A DNA stretch of 64,000 bases from Flavobacterium rhamnosiphilum (GTDB lineage: Bacteria; Bacteroidota; Bacteroidia; Flavobacteriales; Flavobacteriaceae): contig NZ_SMLG01000005.1 in assembly GCF_004349195.1 (NCBI RefSeq), positions 124,001-188,000 on the forward strand. The letters run 5' to 3'. Below, one piece after another: positions 1 to 8,941 of the stretch. The notes under the pieces are model-generated. The model ran no database searches, had not been told where the DNA came from, and worked only from the letters and a program-made list of their open reading frames with translations. A program made the translations under genes and the position numbers. Within the stretch, counting starts at the first letter, position 1; each line of letters begins with the position of its first letter.

Positions 1-1770
1 ATAAAAATGTATCATTCCGGTCATTTCTTCGGGTTAATATCTGCTTACAATCCAAATCTTACCAATAAAGTTATCGTCAGTAAAAACGGAACAAGTGCTG
101 AATACAGTGATGGCGTTTCCAGTACTATCAATATGTATACGAAAGATCTGGTCACCAATACCTTTTCTGGTGGCGCAGGAATTAACTCCATTAGTGCCGA
201 TGCCTTTTTAGAAATTCCAATAACTAAAAAATTAGAACTTCATATTTCAGGACGTCGATCGATTACTGATTTGTTTAAATCACCAACCTACACTAAATAC
301 TTTGACCGTAGTTTTCAGGACACTGAAATCAATGCCGATAGTGACCAGAATAATACGTCTTCTGATTTTTACTTTTATGATTATACCGCTAAATTACTTT
401 TCGATTTGAATGAAAAACATCAATTCAGAGCGAATATTATTGGTATTAATAATGCATTGGATTATTCCGAAAGCCGCATTACAAATTCAAACGAAACCCA
501 ATCTAAAACCAGTAATTTATCCCAGAAAAATATCGGTTACGGAGGAAATTGGAAAGCGCAATGGAATCCAAAATTAAGCTCAAACGTCATCACTTACTTT
601 TCCAGATACAATATTGATGCTACCGATTACAGAGTAGAAACGGATCAGCGCTTAACCGAAGCCAATGAAGTTTTGGAAACTGGAGCTAAACTCAACACCT
701 ATTACAAAACTAATGACAACTTAAATTTCTTGTTTGGGTACCAATTCAATGAAACGGGAATGTTAAACCAAACCACCGTTAGTGCTCCGTTTTACTCTAG
801 CACTAAAAAAGATGTTTTGTTGAATCATGCCTTATTTTCTGAGGTGGAATACAATAAAAACAATACCTATTTAAGAGTTGGATTGCGTTTGAATTATTTT
901 CAAAAATTCGAAAAGCTTTTGGTCGAGCCAAGAATAAACATTCGACAAAAATTATCAGATCAATTTGCTTTAAAATTAGAAGGGGAATTTAAAAATCAAT
1001 CTACTACTCAAATCGTGGATTTTGAAGATGATTTTCTTGGTGTCGAAAAAAGACGCTGGGTTTTAGTAACCGATAAAGACATTCCAATTGCAACGAGTAA
1101 ACAAGGCTCTTTTGGTGTGGAATTCAATAAAAACAAACTAAATATTGAGGCTACAGGTTTTTATAAAATTGTTGACGGCATTACGGCTTCTAATCAGGGT
1201 TTCTATAACAGTTTTCAGTTTACTAATGCGAATGGAAGTTACACTGCTAAAGGTTTTGAATTTTTAGCCAATAAAACAGCGCGTCAATATAGTGTTTGGG
1301 TGAGTTACACGTTTAGTACAAACGACTATGAATTTGATGCTTTTATACCTTCAACTTTTCCTAATAATGTAGATATAAGGCATTCAGTATCGCTAGGTTT
1401 TTATTACGACATTCTTAAAAATCTAAAAATAGCTGTTGGCGGTGTTTGGAGAAATGGGCAGCCGTATACAAAACCAATTGAGGGAAATGAAACCGTACAA
1501 AACGGAAATAATACCATGGTAAATTATGATTCTCCAAACAATGAAAACTTAGATGATTTCATGCGTTTAGACGCTTCTTTAAATTACAATTTCAACCTGT
1601 CACAATCTATTAAAGCTTCGGTTACTGCCGGTGTCATTAACGCAACAAACCAGAACAATCTGATCAATCGCTATTATAAAGTCAATCCAAATGACTCGAA
1701 TGATGCTATTCAAGTAGACAATAAATCCCTTGGCTTAACGCCAAATATAAGTTTTAGGGTGAATTTTTAA
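1..1770 (+). CDS. TonB-dependent outer-membrane receptor, C-terminal part
   Basis: The frame is open at base 1, so the gene begins outside the window; the first in-window ATG (position 7) is internal. The visible start (GHFFGLISAYNP, then NGTSAEYSDGVSSTI) looks like the end of a TonB plug domain. About 540 residues follow of alternating aromatic and polar strands typical of a 22-strand beta barrel, ending in ISFRVNF; a terminal Phe is the usual outer-membrane assembly signal. The family imports siderophores, vitamins or glycans using TonB energy. The substrate cannot be read, but the PepSY-type membrane protein that follows often accompanies iron or siderophore receptors. The missing N-terminus probably holds a signal peptide and a carboxypeptidase-like domain. 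Confidence 0.9.
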   Translation: MKMYHSGHFFGLISAYNPNLTNKVIVSKNGTSAEYSDGVSSTINMYTKDLVTNTFSGGAGINSISADAFLEIPITKKLELHISGRRSITDLFKSPTYTKYFDRSFQDTEINADSDQNNTSSDFYFYDYTAKLLFDLNEKHQFRANIIGINNALDYSESRITNSNETQSKTSNLSQKNIGYGGNWKAQWNPKLSSNVITYFSRYNIDATDYRVETDQRLTEANEVLETGAKLNTYYKTNDNLNFLFGYQFNETGMLNQTTVSAPFYSSTKKDVLLNHALFSEVEYNKNNTYLRVGLRLNYFQKFEKLLVEPRINIRQKLSDQFALKLEGEFKNQSTTQIVDFEDDFLGVEKRRWVLVTDKDIPIATSKQGSFGVEFNKNKLNIEATGFYKIVDGITASNQGFYNSFQFTNANGSYTAKGFEFLANKTARQYSVWVSYTFSTNDYEFDAFIPSTFPNNVDIRHSVSLGFYYDILKNLKIAVGGVWRNGQPYTKPIEGNETVQNGNNTMVNYDSPNNENLDDFMRLDASLNYNFNLSQSIKASVTAGVINATNQNNLINRYYKVNPNDSNDAIQVDNKSLGLTPNISFRVNF

Positions 1771-2004
1771 TATTTGCCTTAACTTTTAAGTAAATTTATA
1801 ATTTTACCCTTTGTCAAGCTCAAAACTGGCAACAATCGGTTTCAAATGTATTCCAATAAATTTTATGATGAATTATAGAGATCGCTTTGTATATTCGCAA
1901 ATTCTTACTTTTTATAAAAGGTATAGCCCTCGATTTACACAAGCAATTATACTATAAGTAAAGGAGACCTTAGCCCATATTGAAATCAAAACACAGAAAT
2001 TAAA

Positions 2005-2571
2005 ATGACCGAAAATAATCAAAGGAAACAACAAGCTAAATTGCTCAGGGTATTCAGGAAAATTCACCGAACAACTGGAGCTTTTTTATTTATTTTTTTC
2101 TTTTTTGTTTCCGTGACCGGAATTCTGTTAGGTTGGAAAAAAAATAGTGGCGGGTTGCTGCAATCAAAATCATTTCAGGGAACTTCAGTACATTTAAAAG
2201 ACTGGCTTCCTATTGACAGTTTACACAAAAATGCCTGCAAAATTTTACTGGACTCTATTTCAAAAGACGCAACGCTGGAACTGGAACGAATTGAGATTAA
2301 AAAAGATAAAGGAATGGTGAAATTTATTTTTGCCGAAAACTTTTGGGGAATTCAACTTGACGGGGCAACAGGGCAATTATTACATATTGAAAGAAGACGG
2401 TCTGACTTTATTGAAAAGGTACACGATGGATCAATTCTTGACGATTATTTCAAGACTGGCAATGGACTTATTAAACTGGTTTACACCACCATCATGGGAC
2501 TGGCACTTTTGATATTTACCATCACAGGATTCTGGCTCTGGTATGGACCAAAGAGGATGAAACGAAAATAA
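2005..2571 (+). CDS. PepSY-associated membrane protein
   Basis: This 188-residue protein has a basic N-terminus with the motif FRKIHRTTGA, a transmembrane helix at about 25-45, an extracytoplasmic PepSY-like region (about 50-150) and a second helix at about 158-178 ending FWLWYGPKRMKRK. The helix-PepSY-helix layout and the RKxHR motif match the PepSY_TM family, whose members often sit next to TonB receptors and in ferric-siderophore reduction loci. It follows the receptor gene after about 230 nt, so it probably has its own promoter. A role in iron handling is inferred from context only. Confidence 0.8.
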   Translation: MTENNQRKQQAKLLRVFRKIHRTTGAFLFIFFFFVSVTGILLGWKKNSGGLLQSKSFQGTSVHLKDWLPIDSLHKNACKILLDSISKDATLELERIEIKKDKGMVKFIFAENFWGIQLDGATGQLLHIERRRSDFIEKVHDGSILDDYFKTGNGLIKLVYTTIMGLALLIFTITGFWLWYGPKRMKRK

Positions 2572-2615
2572 CGAATCTGTAATAATCTAAATTCAAATCC
2601 GGTTCAGGATAAGAC

Positions 2616-2649
2616 AAAAAAAAGCCTGTTCAATTAATCGAACAGGCTT
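2616..2649 (-). terminator. Rho-independent terminator of glmM
   Basis: A perfect 10-bp stem (AAGCCTGTTC at 2622-2631, GAACAGGCTT at 2640-2649) has an 8-nt loop. The A-run at 2616-2623 becomes the U-tract on the minus strand, so it ends glmM. It may also slow readthrough from the convergent PepSY gene. Confidence 0.85.
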
Positions 2650-2674
2650 GCTATATTTAATTTTTAGACTACTC

Positions 2675-4063
2675 TTATAATCCAGCCACTGCTTTAATTT
2701 CGTCAATAATTCTAAGTGCCAAAGCATCCGCTTTTTCTTGTGAAGCCGCTTCGGTATAAATACGAATAATAGGTTCTGTATTCGATTTTCTTAGATGAAC
2801 CCAGTTTTCAGCAAAATCAATTTTCACACCGTCAATAGTGGTAATATCTTCATTTTTGTATTTCTCAGTCATGGCAACAAGAATCGCATCAACATCAATT
2901 TGTGGTGTCAATTCAATTTTATTTTTACTCATATAATATTCAGGATACGAAGCACGCAAAGCAGAAACTGTCATTTTTTTGTTGGCCAAATGCGTTAAAA
3001 ACAAAGCTACTCCCACTAAACTATCACGTCCGTAATGCAATTCCGGATAAATGATTCCGCCATTTCCTTCACCACCTATTACAGCATTATTCTTTTTCAT
3101 CAATTCCACTACATTCACCTCACCCACCGCACTGGCTTCATAGCTTCCGTTATGCATTTTAGTCACATCACGCAAAGCACGGGAAGAAGACATATTCGAA
3201 ACGGTGTTTCCTGGTGTTTTACTCAAAACATAATCAGCGCAAGCTACCAAAGTATATTCTTCTCCAAACATTTCTCCGTCTTCGCAAATGAAAGCCAAAC
3301 GATCTACATCTGGATCAACTACAATTCCTAAATGTGCTTTTTCTTTTACTACCAATTCTGAAATATCAGTCAAATGCTCTTTCAACGGTTCCGGATTATG
3401 AGGAAAATGTCCGTTTGGTTCGCAGTATAATTCTACTACTTCAACGCCCATTAATTCCAATAATCTTGGTATAATAATTCCTCCAGAAGAGTTTACGCCA
3501 TCAACAACTACTTTAAATTTAGCCGCTTTTACCGCATCGATATCCACTAAAGGTAAATTCAATACTTCATCAATATGAATATCCATGTACGCATCGTTAA
3601 TCATAATGGCTCCTAAATCATCCACATCCGAGAAATCGAAAGCTTCCGCTTCAGCAATTTCAAGAATTTTAAGTCCTTCTGCACCATTCAGGAATTCTCC
3701 TTTTTCATTCAATAATTTCAAGGCATTCCATTGTTTTGGATTGTGGGAAGCCGTAAGGATAATTCCACCTTCCGCTTTTTCTAACGGAACAGCAACTTCA
3801 ACAGTTGGCGTTGTTGAAAGACCCAAATCAATCACGTCGATTCCTAAACCAATTAAAGTGTTTACCACCAAATTGTGAATCATTGGTCCCGAAATACGGG
3901 CGTCACGACCTACAACAACTGTGATTTTTTCTTTTCCAATATATTTTTTCAACCAAGTTCCATAGGCCGAAGCAAATTTAACTGCATCAACAGGTGTCAG
4001 ATTATCACCAACTTTACCTCCTATTGTTCCACGAATTCCTGATATTGATTTTATTAAAGTCAT
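2675..4063 (-). CDS. glmM: Phosphoglucosamine mutase (phosphohexomutase family)
   Basis: The enzyme converts glucosamine-6-phosphate to glucosamine-1-phosphate for UDP-GlcNAc, feeding peptidoglycan and lipopolysaccharide synthesis in the cytoplasm. At 462 residues it has family length. Visible motifs are the phosphoserine loop TASHNP (Ser106), the metal loop DPDVDRLAF, the sugar loop GGEGNGGII and the C-terminal phosphate loop RKSNTEPIIRIY. The opening SISGIRGTIGG is typical of the Bacteroidota form. Substrate choice between GlmM and phosphomannomutase rests on family resemblance. It is divergent from acpH, with a TATATTTG -7 box (minus strand) at 4108-4115. Confidence 0.9.
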   Translation of the reverse strand: MTLIKSISGIRGTIGGKVGDNLTPVDAVKFASAYGTWLKKYIGKEKITVVVGRDARISGPMIHNLVVNTLIGLGIDVIDLGLSTTPTVEVAVPLEKAEGGIILTASHNPKQWNALKLLNEKGEFLNGAEGLKILEIAEAEAFDFSDVDDLGAIMINDAYMDIHIDEVLNLPLVDIDAVKAAKFKVVVDGVNSSGGIIIPRLLELMGVEVVELYCEPNGHFPHNPEPLKEHLTDISELVVKEKAHLGIVVDPDVDRLAFICEDGEMFGEEYTLVACADYVLSKTPGNTVSNMSSSRALRDVTKMHNGSYEASAVGEVNVVELMKKNNAVIGGEGNGGIIYPELHYGRDSLVGVALFLTHLANKKMTVSALRASYPEYYMSKNKIELTPQIDVDAILVAMTEKYKNEDITTIDGVKIDFAENWVHLRKSNTEPIIRIYTEAASQEKADALALRIIDEIKAVAGL

Positions 4064-4107
4064 TGATTATTATTTTAAATTTTGAATTATAAATTTTAAT
4101 TTGTCCA

Positions 4108-4115
4108 CAAATATA
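4108..4115 (-). promoter_or_regulatory. Putative -7 box for glmM
   Basis: The minus strand reads TATATTTG, a perfect match to the Bacteroidota TAnnTTTG element, about 45 nt upstream of the glmM ATG. I see no convincing -33 TTG at the usual distance. Confidence 0.45.
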
Positions 4116-4182
4116 ATAATTGGCGGTTTATAAAAGTCATTTAGAATTCAAAATTCATCATTTAAATTCCTAAATTAGGCGA

Positions 4183-4767
4183 ATGAATTTTTTAGCACAC
4201 ATCTATCTTTCCGGTGACAATGATTTAATCAAAATTGGCAATTTCATGGCCGATGGAATTCGTGGAAAACATTTTGAAAGTTATCCTTTAGAAATTCAAA
4301 AAGGAATCATTCTGCATCGTGCCATTGACACTTTTACCGATGCGCATCCCATTTTTAGACAAAGCACCAAAAAACTACATGAAAAATACCATCATTACGC
4401 CGGTGTTATTGTAGATGTTTTTTATGATCATTTTTTGGCTAAAAATTGGAACACATATTCTGATGAGAGATTGGAAGATTTTGTAGCACGTTTTTACCAA
4501 TCTTTACAGGATAACCATATCATTCTTTCGGAAAGAACCAAGGGAATGATGCCTTACATGATTGAACATAATTGGCTGGTGAGTTATCAAACAGTCGAAG
4601 GTATTAATCGAATTTTGACGCAAATGGATCAACGCACCAAAAACGAATCTAAAATGCGGTTTGCTACTAATGAACTTTCCGAATTTTATCTTGAATTTGA
4701 AGATGAATTCACCAATTTCTTTCAAGAATTAATCCTATTTTCGAATACTAAAATAACCACCTTATGA
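4183..4767 (+). CDS. ACP phosphodiesterase (AcpH-like, DUF479)
   Basis: AcpH removes the 4'-phosphopantetheine arm from acyl carrier protein. The 194-residue protein opens with MNFLAHIYLSG and continues with GNFMADGIRGK, HRAIDTFTDAHP and VDVFYDHFLAKNW, the conserved His/Asp-rich helices of this all-alpha HD-like family. Its stop overlaps the start of the next gene (ATGA at 4764-4767), so the two are probably translationally coupled, although no metabolic link to gamma-glutamyltransferase is obvious. Family assignment is firm; activity is inferred. Confidence 0.88.
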   Translation: MNFLAHIYLSGDNDLIKIGNFMADGIRGKHFESYPLEIQKGIILHRAIDTFTDAHPIFRQSTKKLHEKYHHYAGVIVDVFYDHFLAKNWNTYSDERLEDFVARFYQSLQDNHIILSERTKGMMPYMIEHNWLVSYQTVEGINRILTQMDQRTKNESKMRFATNELSEFYLEFEDEFTNFFQELILFSNTKITTL

Positions 4768-6449
4768 AAAAAATACTTTTTCTCCTTGCCTTTGCCGTTT
4801 TAGGTTGTAAATCGAATGAAAAAACGGTAGAACCAACTGGTTTAGTAACTTCAAAAGCCATGGTAGTTTCAGCTCGTGAAGAAGCTTCGCAAATAGGAGT
4901 TGAAATCATGAAAAAAGGCGGAAATGCTTTTGATGCGATGGTTGCCACAGAACTGGCTTTGGCAGTTTCACATCCACAGGCAGGAAATATTGGTGGTGGC
5001 GGTTTCATGGTTTTCAGAAAAGCCAATGGCGAAACTGGAGCTATCGATTACAGAGAAAAAGCACCTTTGGCAGCCTCAAAAGATATGTTTCTGGACGAAA
5101 AAGGAAATGTAATAGAAGGCAAAAGTACAGCAACCGCTTTGGCATCTGGAATTCCGGGTACCATTGCAGGAATATTTGAAGTACACAAAAAATACGGTTC
5201 TTTACCCTTAAGTGAGATTCTGAAACCTGTAATTGCCTTGGCAGAAAGAGGCGTTGTTGTCACTAAATTTCAAGCCGAAAGTTTGGCTTATTACAGAGCT
5301 TCCTTTATAAAAAGCAATGGAAAGAATAGTTTGTTTTCCAAAGCATATAAAGAAAATGATACCATAAAATATACTGCATTAGCAGCAACATTAAAACGAA
5401 TTGCCAAAAACGGTCGGGATGAATTTTACAAAGGGGAAACAGCTCAAAAGTTAGTTGCTTTTCTTGCTAAAAAAGGTGGCAATGCTACATTAGAAGATTT
5501 AAACAGTTATAGTGCCAAATGGAGAACTCCAATTACTTTTCAATATAAAAATTTAAAAATCACCTCGATGTCTCCACCAAGCAGTGGCGGAATTTGCCTG
5601 AATCAAATCATGGAAATGATTGAGCCTTTCAATCTTTCACAAATGGGACACAACAGCGTAAAAACGATTCAAGTTATTACAGAAGCAGAACGTAGAGCGT
5701 ATGCCGACAGGAATTATTTCTTGGGTGATCCTGATTTTGTAAAACTTCCGATAAAAGAATTACTAAGTCCATCGTATTTAGAAAAAAGAATGAGTGATTT
5801 TTCATTCGATAAAGCTTCTAAATCTTCTGATATTGCCCCTGGAGAAATTAAAGGTTATGAAAGCAAGCAAACCACTCATTATTCCATTGTAGATGCTGCT
5901 GGAAATGCTGTTTCGGCAACAACCACTTTAAATGATAATTATGGTTCTAAAATATATTGCGATGAATTGGGTTTCTTTTTGAATAATCAAATGGACGATT
6001 TCAGTGCCAAACCAGGAGTTCCAAATTTATACGGATTGACTGGAAGTGAAGCCAACAGCATTGCTCCCGGAAAAAGAATGTTGAGTTCCATGACACCAAC
6101 GATTGTAGAGAAAGACAACAAACTGTTCATGGTTGTAGGTACGCCTGGAGGTTCCACCATTATCACATCGGTTTTACAAACGATATTAAACGTGTATGAA
6201 TTTGATATGAGCATGCAAGAAGCGGTAAATGCACCACGTTTTCACCATCAATGGTTACCGGATGAAATTACTTTTGAACCAAATTCATTCGATAAAGAAT
6301 TATTAACCAATTTGAAGAAAAAAGGATACATCATCAATGAAAAAAACAAAGAAATCATTGGCGAAGTCGATGCTGTTTTGGTATTACCAAATGGTAAATT
6401 GGAAGGTGGCGCAGATAAAAGAGGTGATAATAAAGCCGTTGGTTTTTAA
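4764..6449 (+). CDS. ggt: Gamma-glutamyltransferase, lipoprotein, copy 1
   Basis: The enzyme cleaves or transfers the gamma-glutamyl group of glutathione and related peptides. The 561-residue precursor has a lipobox ending at Cys15 (AVLGCKS), so it should be a membrane-anchored envelope protein. The autoprocessing site TTHYSIVD places the nucleophilic Thr at 370. Other family motifs are NAFDAMVATELALAV, GGGGFMV, YREKAP, the LNNQMDDFS loop and PGGSTIITSVLQ. The start overlaps the acpH stop by 4 nt. A paralogue of the same length lies 14 nt downstream, so both are likely on one transcript. Confidence 0.92.
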   Translation: MKKILFLLAFAVLGCKSNEKTVEPTGLVTSKAMVVSAREEASQIGVEIMKKGGNAFDAMVATELALAVSHPQAGNIGGGGFMVFRKANGETGAIDYREKAPLAASKDMFLDEKGNVIEGKSTATALASGIPGTIAGIFEVHKKYGSLPLSEILKPVIALAERGVVVTKFQAESLAYYRASFIKSNGKNSLFSKAYKENDTIKYTALAATLKRIAKNGRDEFYKGETAQKLVAFLAKKGGNATLEDLNSYSAKWRTPITFQYKNLKITSMSPPSSGGICLNQIMEMIEPFNLSQMGHNSVKTIQVITEAERRAYADRNYFLGDPDFVKLPIKELLSPSYLEKRMSDFSFDKASKSSDIAPGEIKGYESKQTTHYSIVDAAGNAVSATTTLNDNYGSKIYCDELGFFLNNQMDDFSAKPGVPNLYGLTGSEANSIAPGKRMLSSMTPTIVEKDNKLFMVVGTPGGSTIITSVLQTILNVYEFDMSMQEAVNAPRFHHQWLPDEITFEPNSFDKELLTNLKKKGYIINEKNKEIIGEVDAVLVLPNGKLEGGADKRGDNKAVGF

Positions 6450-6463
6450 ATTTTAATATTCGA

Positions 6464-8149
6464 ATGAAAAAAATTATTATTCTATTGAGTCTTCTTTCTA
6501 TTGGTTGTAAAACCCAAAATGTAATGGTCCAACCCACTGGACTTGTTGCCAATGAAGCAATGGTTGTTTCGGCACGCGAAGAAGCTTCCAAAATTGGAGT
6601 TGAAATCATGAAAAAAGGCGGAAATGCTTTTGATGCGATGGTGGCAACCGAATTGGCTTTGGCAGTAGCTTATCCTTATGCAGGAAATCTTGGCGGTGGC
6701 GGTTTTATGGTGTATCGCAAAGCAAACGGTGAAATTGGTTCTTTGGATTACCGGGAAAAAGCACCATTGGCATCCACAAAAGACATGTTTCTGGACGAAA
6801 AAGGAAATGTTATAAAAGGAAAAAGCACAGAATCTCCTCTTGCCATTGGAGTTCCTGGAACGATTGCCGGAATTTTTGCAGTTCATGAAAAATTGGGTTC
6901 CTTGCCTATCGAAGAAATTCTGAAACCTGTAATTGAATTGGCAGAAAGAGGGGTTATTGTTACCAAAAAACAAGAAGATCGATTGGCTGCTTATCGAGCA
7001 AAAATCATAAAAGTAAATGGTGATAAAACGTTATTTGCAACTGCTTTCAAAGAAAATGATGTAATAAAATATCCTGCGCTGGCAACTACATTGAAAAGGA
7101 TTTCAAAAAATGGCAGAAATGAATTTTACAAAGGGAAAACTGCTGAAATATTAGTCAAATATCTTCAGGAAAAAGGAGCAATAATCACCTTGGAAGATTT
7201 GGCTAAATACGAAGCCAAATGGAGAACGCCACTCACTTTCGATTACAAGGATTTAAAAGTGATTTCTATGCCTCCACCCAGCAGCGGCGGAATATGTCTC
7301 GCTGAAATATTCAAAATGATAGCGCCTTTCGACCTGGCTAAAATGGGACATAACTCAACGGAAGCCATTCAAGTTATTGTGGAAGCCGAAAGAAGAGCCT
7401 ATGCAGACCGAAGTTATTATCTGGGCGATCCTGATTTTGTAAAAATTCCTTTGAAAGCATTAATGGATGATGATTATTTGAAACAAAGAATGTCAAATTT
7501 TAGTTTTGAAAAAGCCACTTTATCATCGGATATAAAAGAAGGAAAAGTAAATTATAATGAAAGTACGGAGACTACCCACTATTCGATTGTGGATCAATTT
7601 GGTAATGCCGTTTCGTCAACTACAACATTAAATGACGGTTATGGATCCAAATATTATTGTGATGAATTGGGCTTTTTTCTCAACAATGAAATGGATGATT
7701 TCAGTGCCAAACCAGGTGAACCGAATATGTTTGGATTAGTGGGAAATGAAGCCAACAGTATTGCGCCTCAAAAAAGAATGTTGAGTTCCATGACGCCAAC
7801 TATTGTAGAGAAAAACGGGAAATTATTTATGGTCGTGGGTTCTCCGGGCGGTTCTACAATTATTACATCAGTATTGCAAACGATATTAAATGTTTACGAG
7901 TATCGTTTGAGTATGCAAGAAGCGGTAAATGCACCTCGTTTTCACCACCAATGGTTACCTGATTTAATTACTTTTGAACCTAATACTTTCGATACAAAAA
8001 CCTTTGAAAACTTGAAATCAAAAGGATATATCATTAATGAAAAAACAACACCTGTAATAGGAAAAGTGGATGCTATTTTGGTTTTACCAAATAAAAAACT
8101 CGAAGGTGGTGCTGATTTTAGAGGAGACGATAAAGCGGTGGGGTTTTAG
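6464..8149 (+). CDS. ggt: Gamma-glutamyltransferase, lipoprotein, copy 2
   Basis: This is a tandem paralogue of the preceding gene. Both proteins have 561 residues, with long identical blocks (GVEIMKKGGNAFDAMVATEL, LNVYE, QEAVNAPRFHHQWLPD). The lipobox ends at Cys15 (LSIGCKT) and TTHYSIVD again places the nucleophile at Thr370, so both copies look active. Differences are spread over the whole length, which points to an old duplication or divergence under selection rather than a fresh copy. Separate substrate preferences or a hydrolase/transferase split are possible but not visible in the sequence. Confidence 0.92.
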   Translation: MKKIIILLSLLSIGCKTQNVMVQPTGLVANEAMVVSAREEASKIGVEIMKKGGNAFDAMVATELALAVAYPYAGNLGGGGFMVYRKANGEIGSLDYREKAPLASTKDMFLDEKGNVIKGKSTESPLAIGVPGTIAGIFAVHEKLGSLPIEEILKPVIELAERGVIVTKKQEDRLAAYRAKIIKVNGDKTLFATAFKENDVIKYPALATTLKRISKNGRNEFYKGKTAEILVKYLQEKGAIITLEDLAKYEAKWRTPLTFDYKDLKVISMPPPSSGGICLAEIFKMIAPFDLAKMGHNSTEAIQVIVEAERRAYADRSYYLGDPDFVKIPLKALMDDDYLKQRMSNFSFEKATLSSDIKEGKVNYNESTETTHYSIVDQFGNAVSSTTTLNDGYGSKYYCDELGFFLNNEMDDFSAKPGEPNMFGLVGNEANSIAPQKRMLSSMTPTIVEKNGKLFMVVGSPGGSTIITSVLQTILNVYEYRLSMQEAVNAPRFHHQWLPDLITFEPNTFDTKTFENLKSKGYIINEKTTPVIGKVDAILVLPNKKLEGGADFRGDDKAVGF

Positions 8150-8230
8150 GTTATGGGTTTTGAGTTATCGACTATGTTAAGCATTTTAATTGATATTGCT
8201 ATTGAATTTTGCCATTGAAATTTACTATTT

Positions 8231-8899
8231 ATGAACTTTATACTTGCCTTAGAAAACGCTTTTGCAACAAATCAAAATCCTGAAAATGCTTTTGCAATGG
8301 CAAAATACATGAAGAATAACTTTCCTTTTTTTGGAATAAAAACAGAGGAACGAAGACGCATTTTCAAGGAAATTTGGAAAGAAAACAAGCAAGAAGTTTC
8401 AGCAAACGCAAGAGCAATTGCATTGGATTTATATTCAAAACAAGAACGGGAATTTCATTATTGCGCGATTGAAATTTTAATAAAAGAACTCAAAGGGAAT
8501 TATAAAAAAGAAGACATTCAACTGATTGAAAAACTGATACGCAACAATTCCTGGTGGGACAGCGTGGATACGATTGCTAAGTACATTTTGGGTGAATATC
8601 TATTGGAATTTCCATTGGAAACCAAAAATGTAATAGAACGATTTTCAAAGTCAGAGAATATGTGGTTGAATCGAAGTGCCATTTTATTTCAATTGGGCTA
8701 TAAACAAAAAACGAATACTGATTTTTTGTTTTCAGAATGTTTAAAGCAGGCTCATTCTAAGGAATTTTTTATTCAAAAAGCAATTGGCTGGGCATTACGG
8801 GAATATGGGAAAACAAATCCCGAAACGGTGAAGAACTTTGTTCTAAACAATAATTTAAAACCATTAAGTACAAAAGAAGCGTTGAAAAATATTTGTTGA
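8231..8899 (+). CDS. AlkD-like DNA alkylation repair glycosylase
   Basis: AlkD enzymes excise positively charged alkylated bases such as 3- and 7-methylpurines using a HEAT-like helical scaffold. At 222 residues this is close to Bacillus cereus AlkD in length. The residues known to act in AlkD fall at the same numbers here: Trp109 and Asp113 in NSWWDSVDTIA, Arg148 in MWLNRSAI and Trp187 in KAIGWALREYGK. It is a stand-alone cytoplasmic protein. It starts 81 nt after the second ggt and is followed by a promoter-like TAGTTTTG for the next gene. Confidence 0.88.
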   Translation: MNFILALENAFATNQNPENAFAMAKYMKNNFPFFGIKTEERRRIFKEIWKENKQEVSANARAIALDLYSKQEREFHYCAIEILIKELKGNYKKEDIQLIEKLIRNNSWWDSVDTIAKYILGEYLLEFPLETKNVIERFSKSENMWLNRSAILFQLGYKQKTNTDFLFSECLKQAHSKEFFIQKAIGWALREYGKTNPETVKNFVLNNNLKPLSTKEALKNIC

Positions 8900-8941
8900 A
8901 ATTAAAATAATAGTAGTTTTGCACCCCTTTTAAAAATTGTC

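Noticed and set aside
6482..6973. 163-codon open frame on the minus strand inside the second ggt gene
   Set aside because: It is antisense to a fully supported enzyme gene, is rich in Phe, Cys and His as expected from a shadow frame, and has no family motif.
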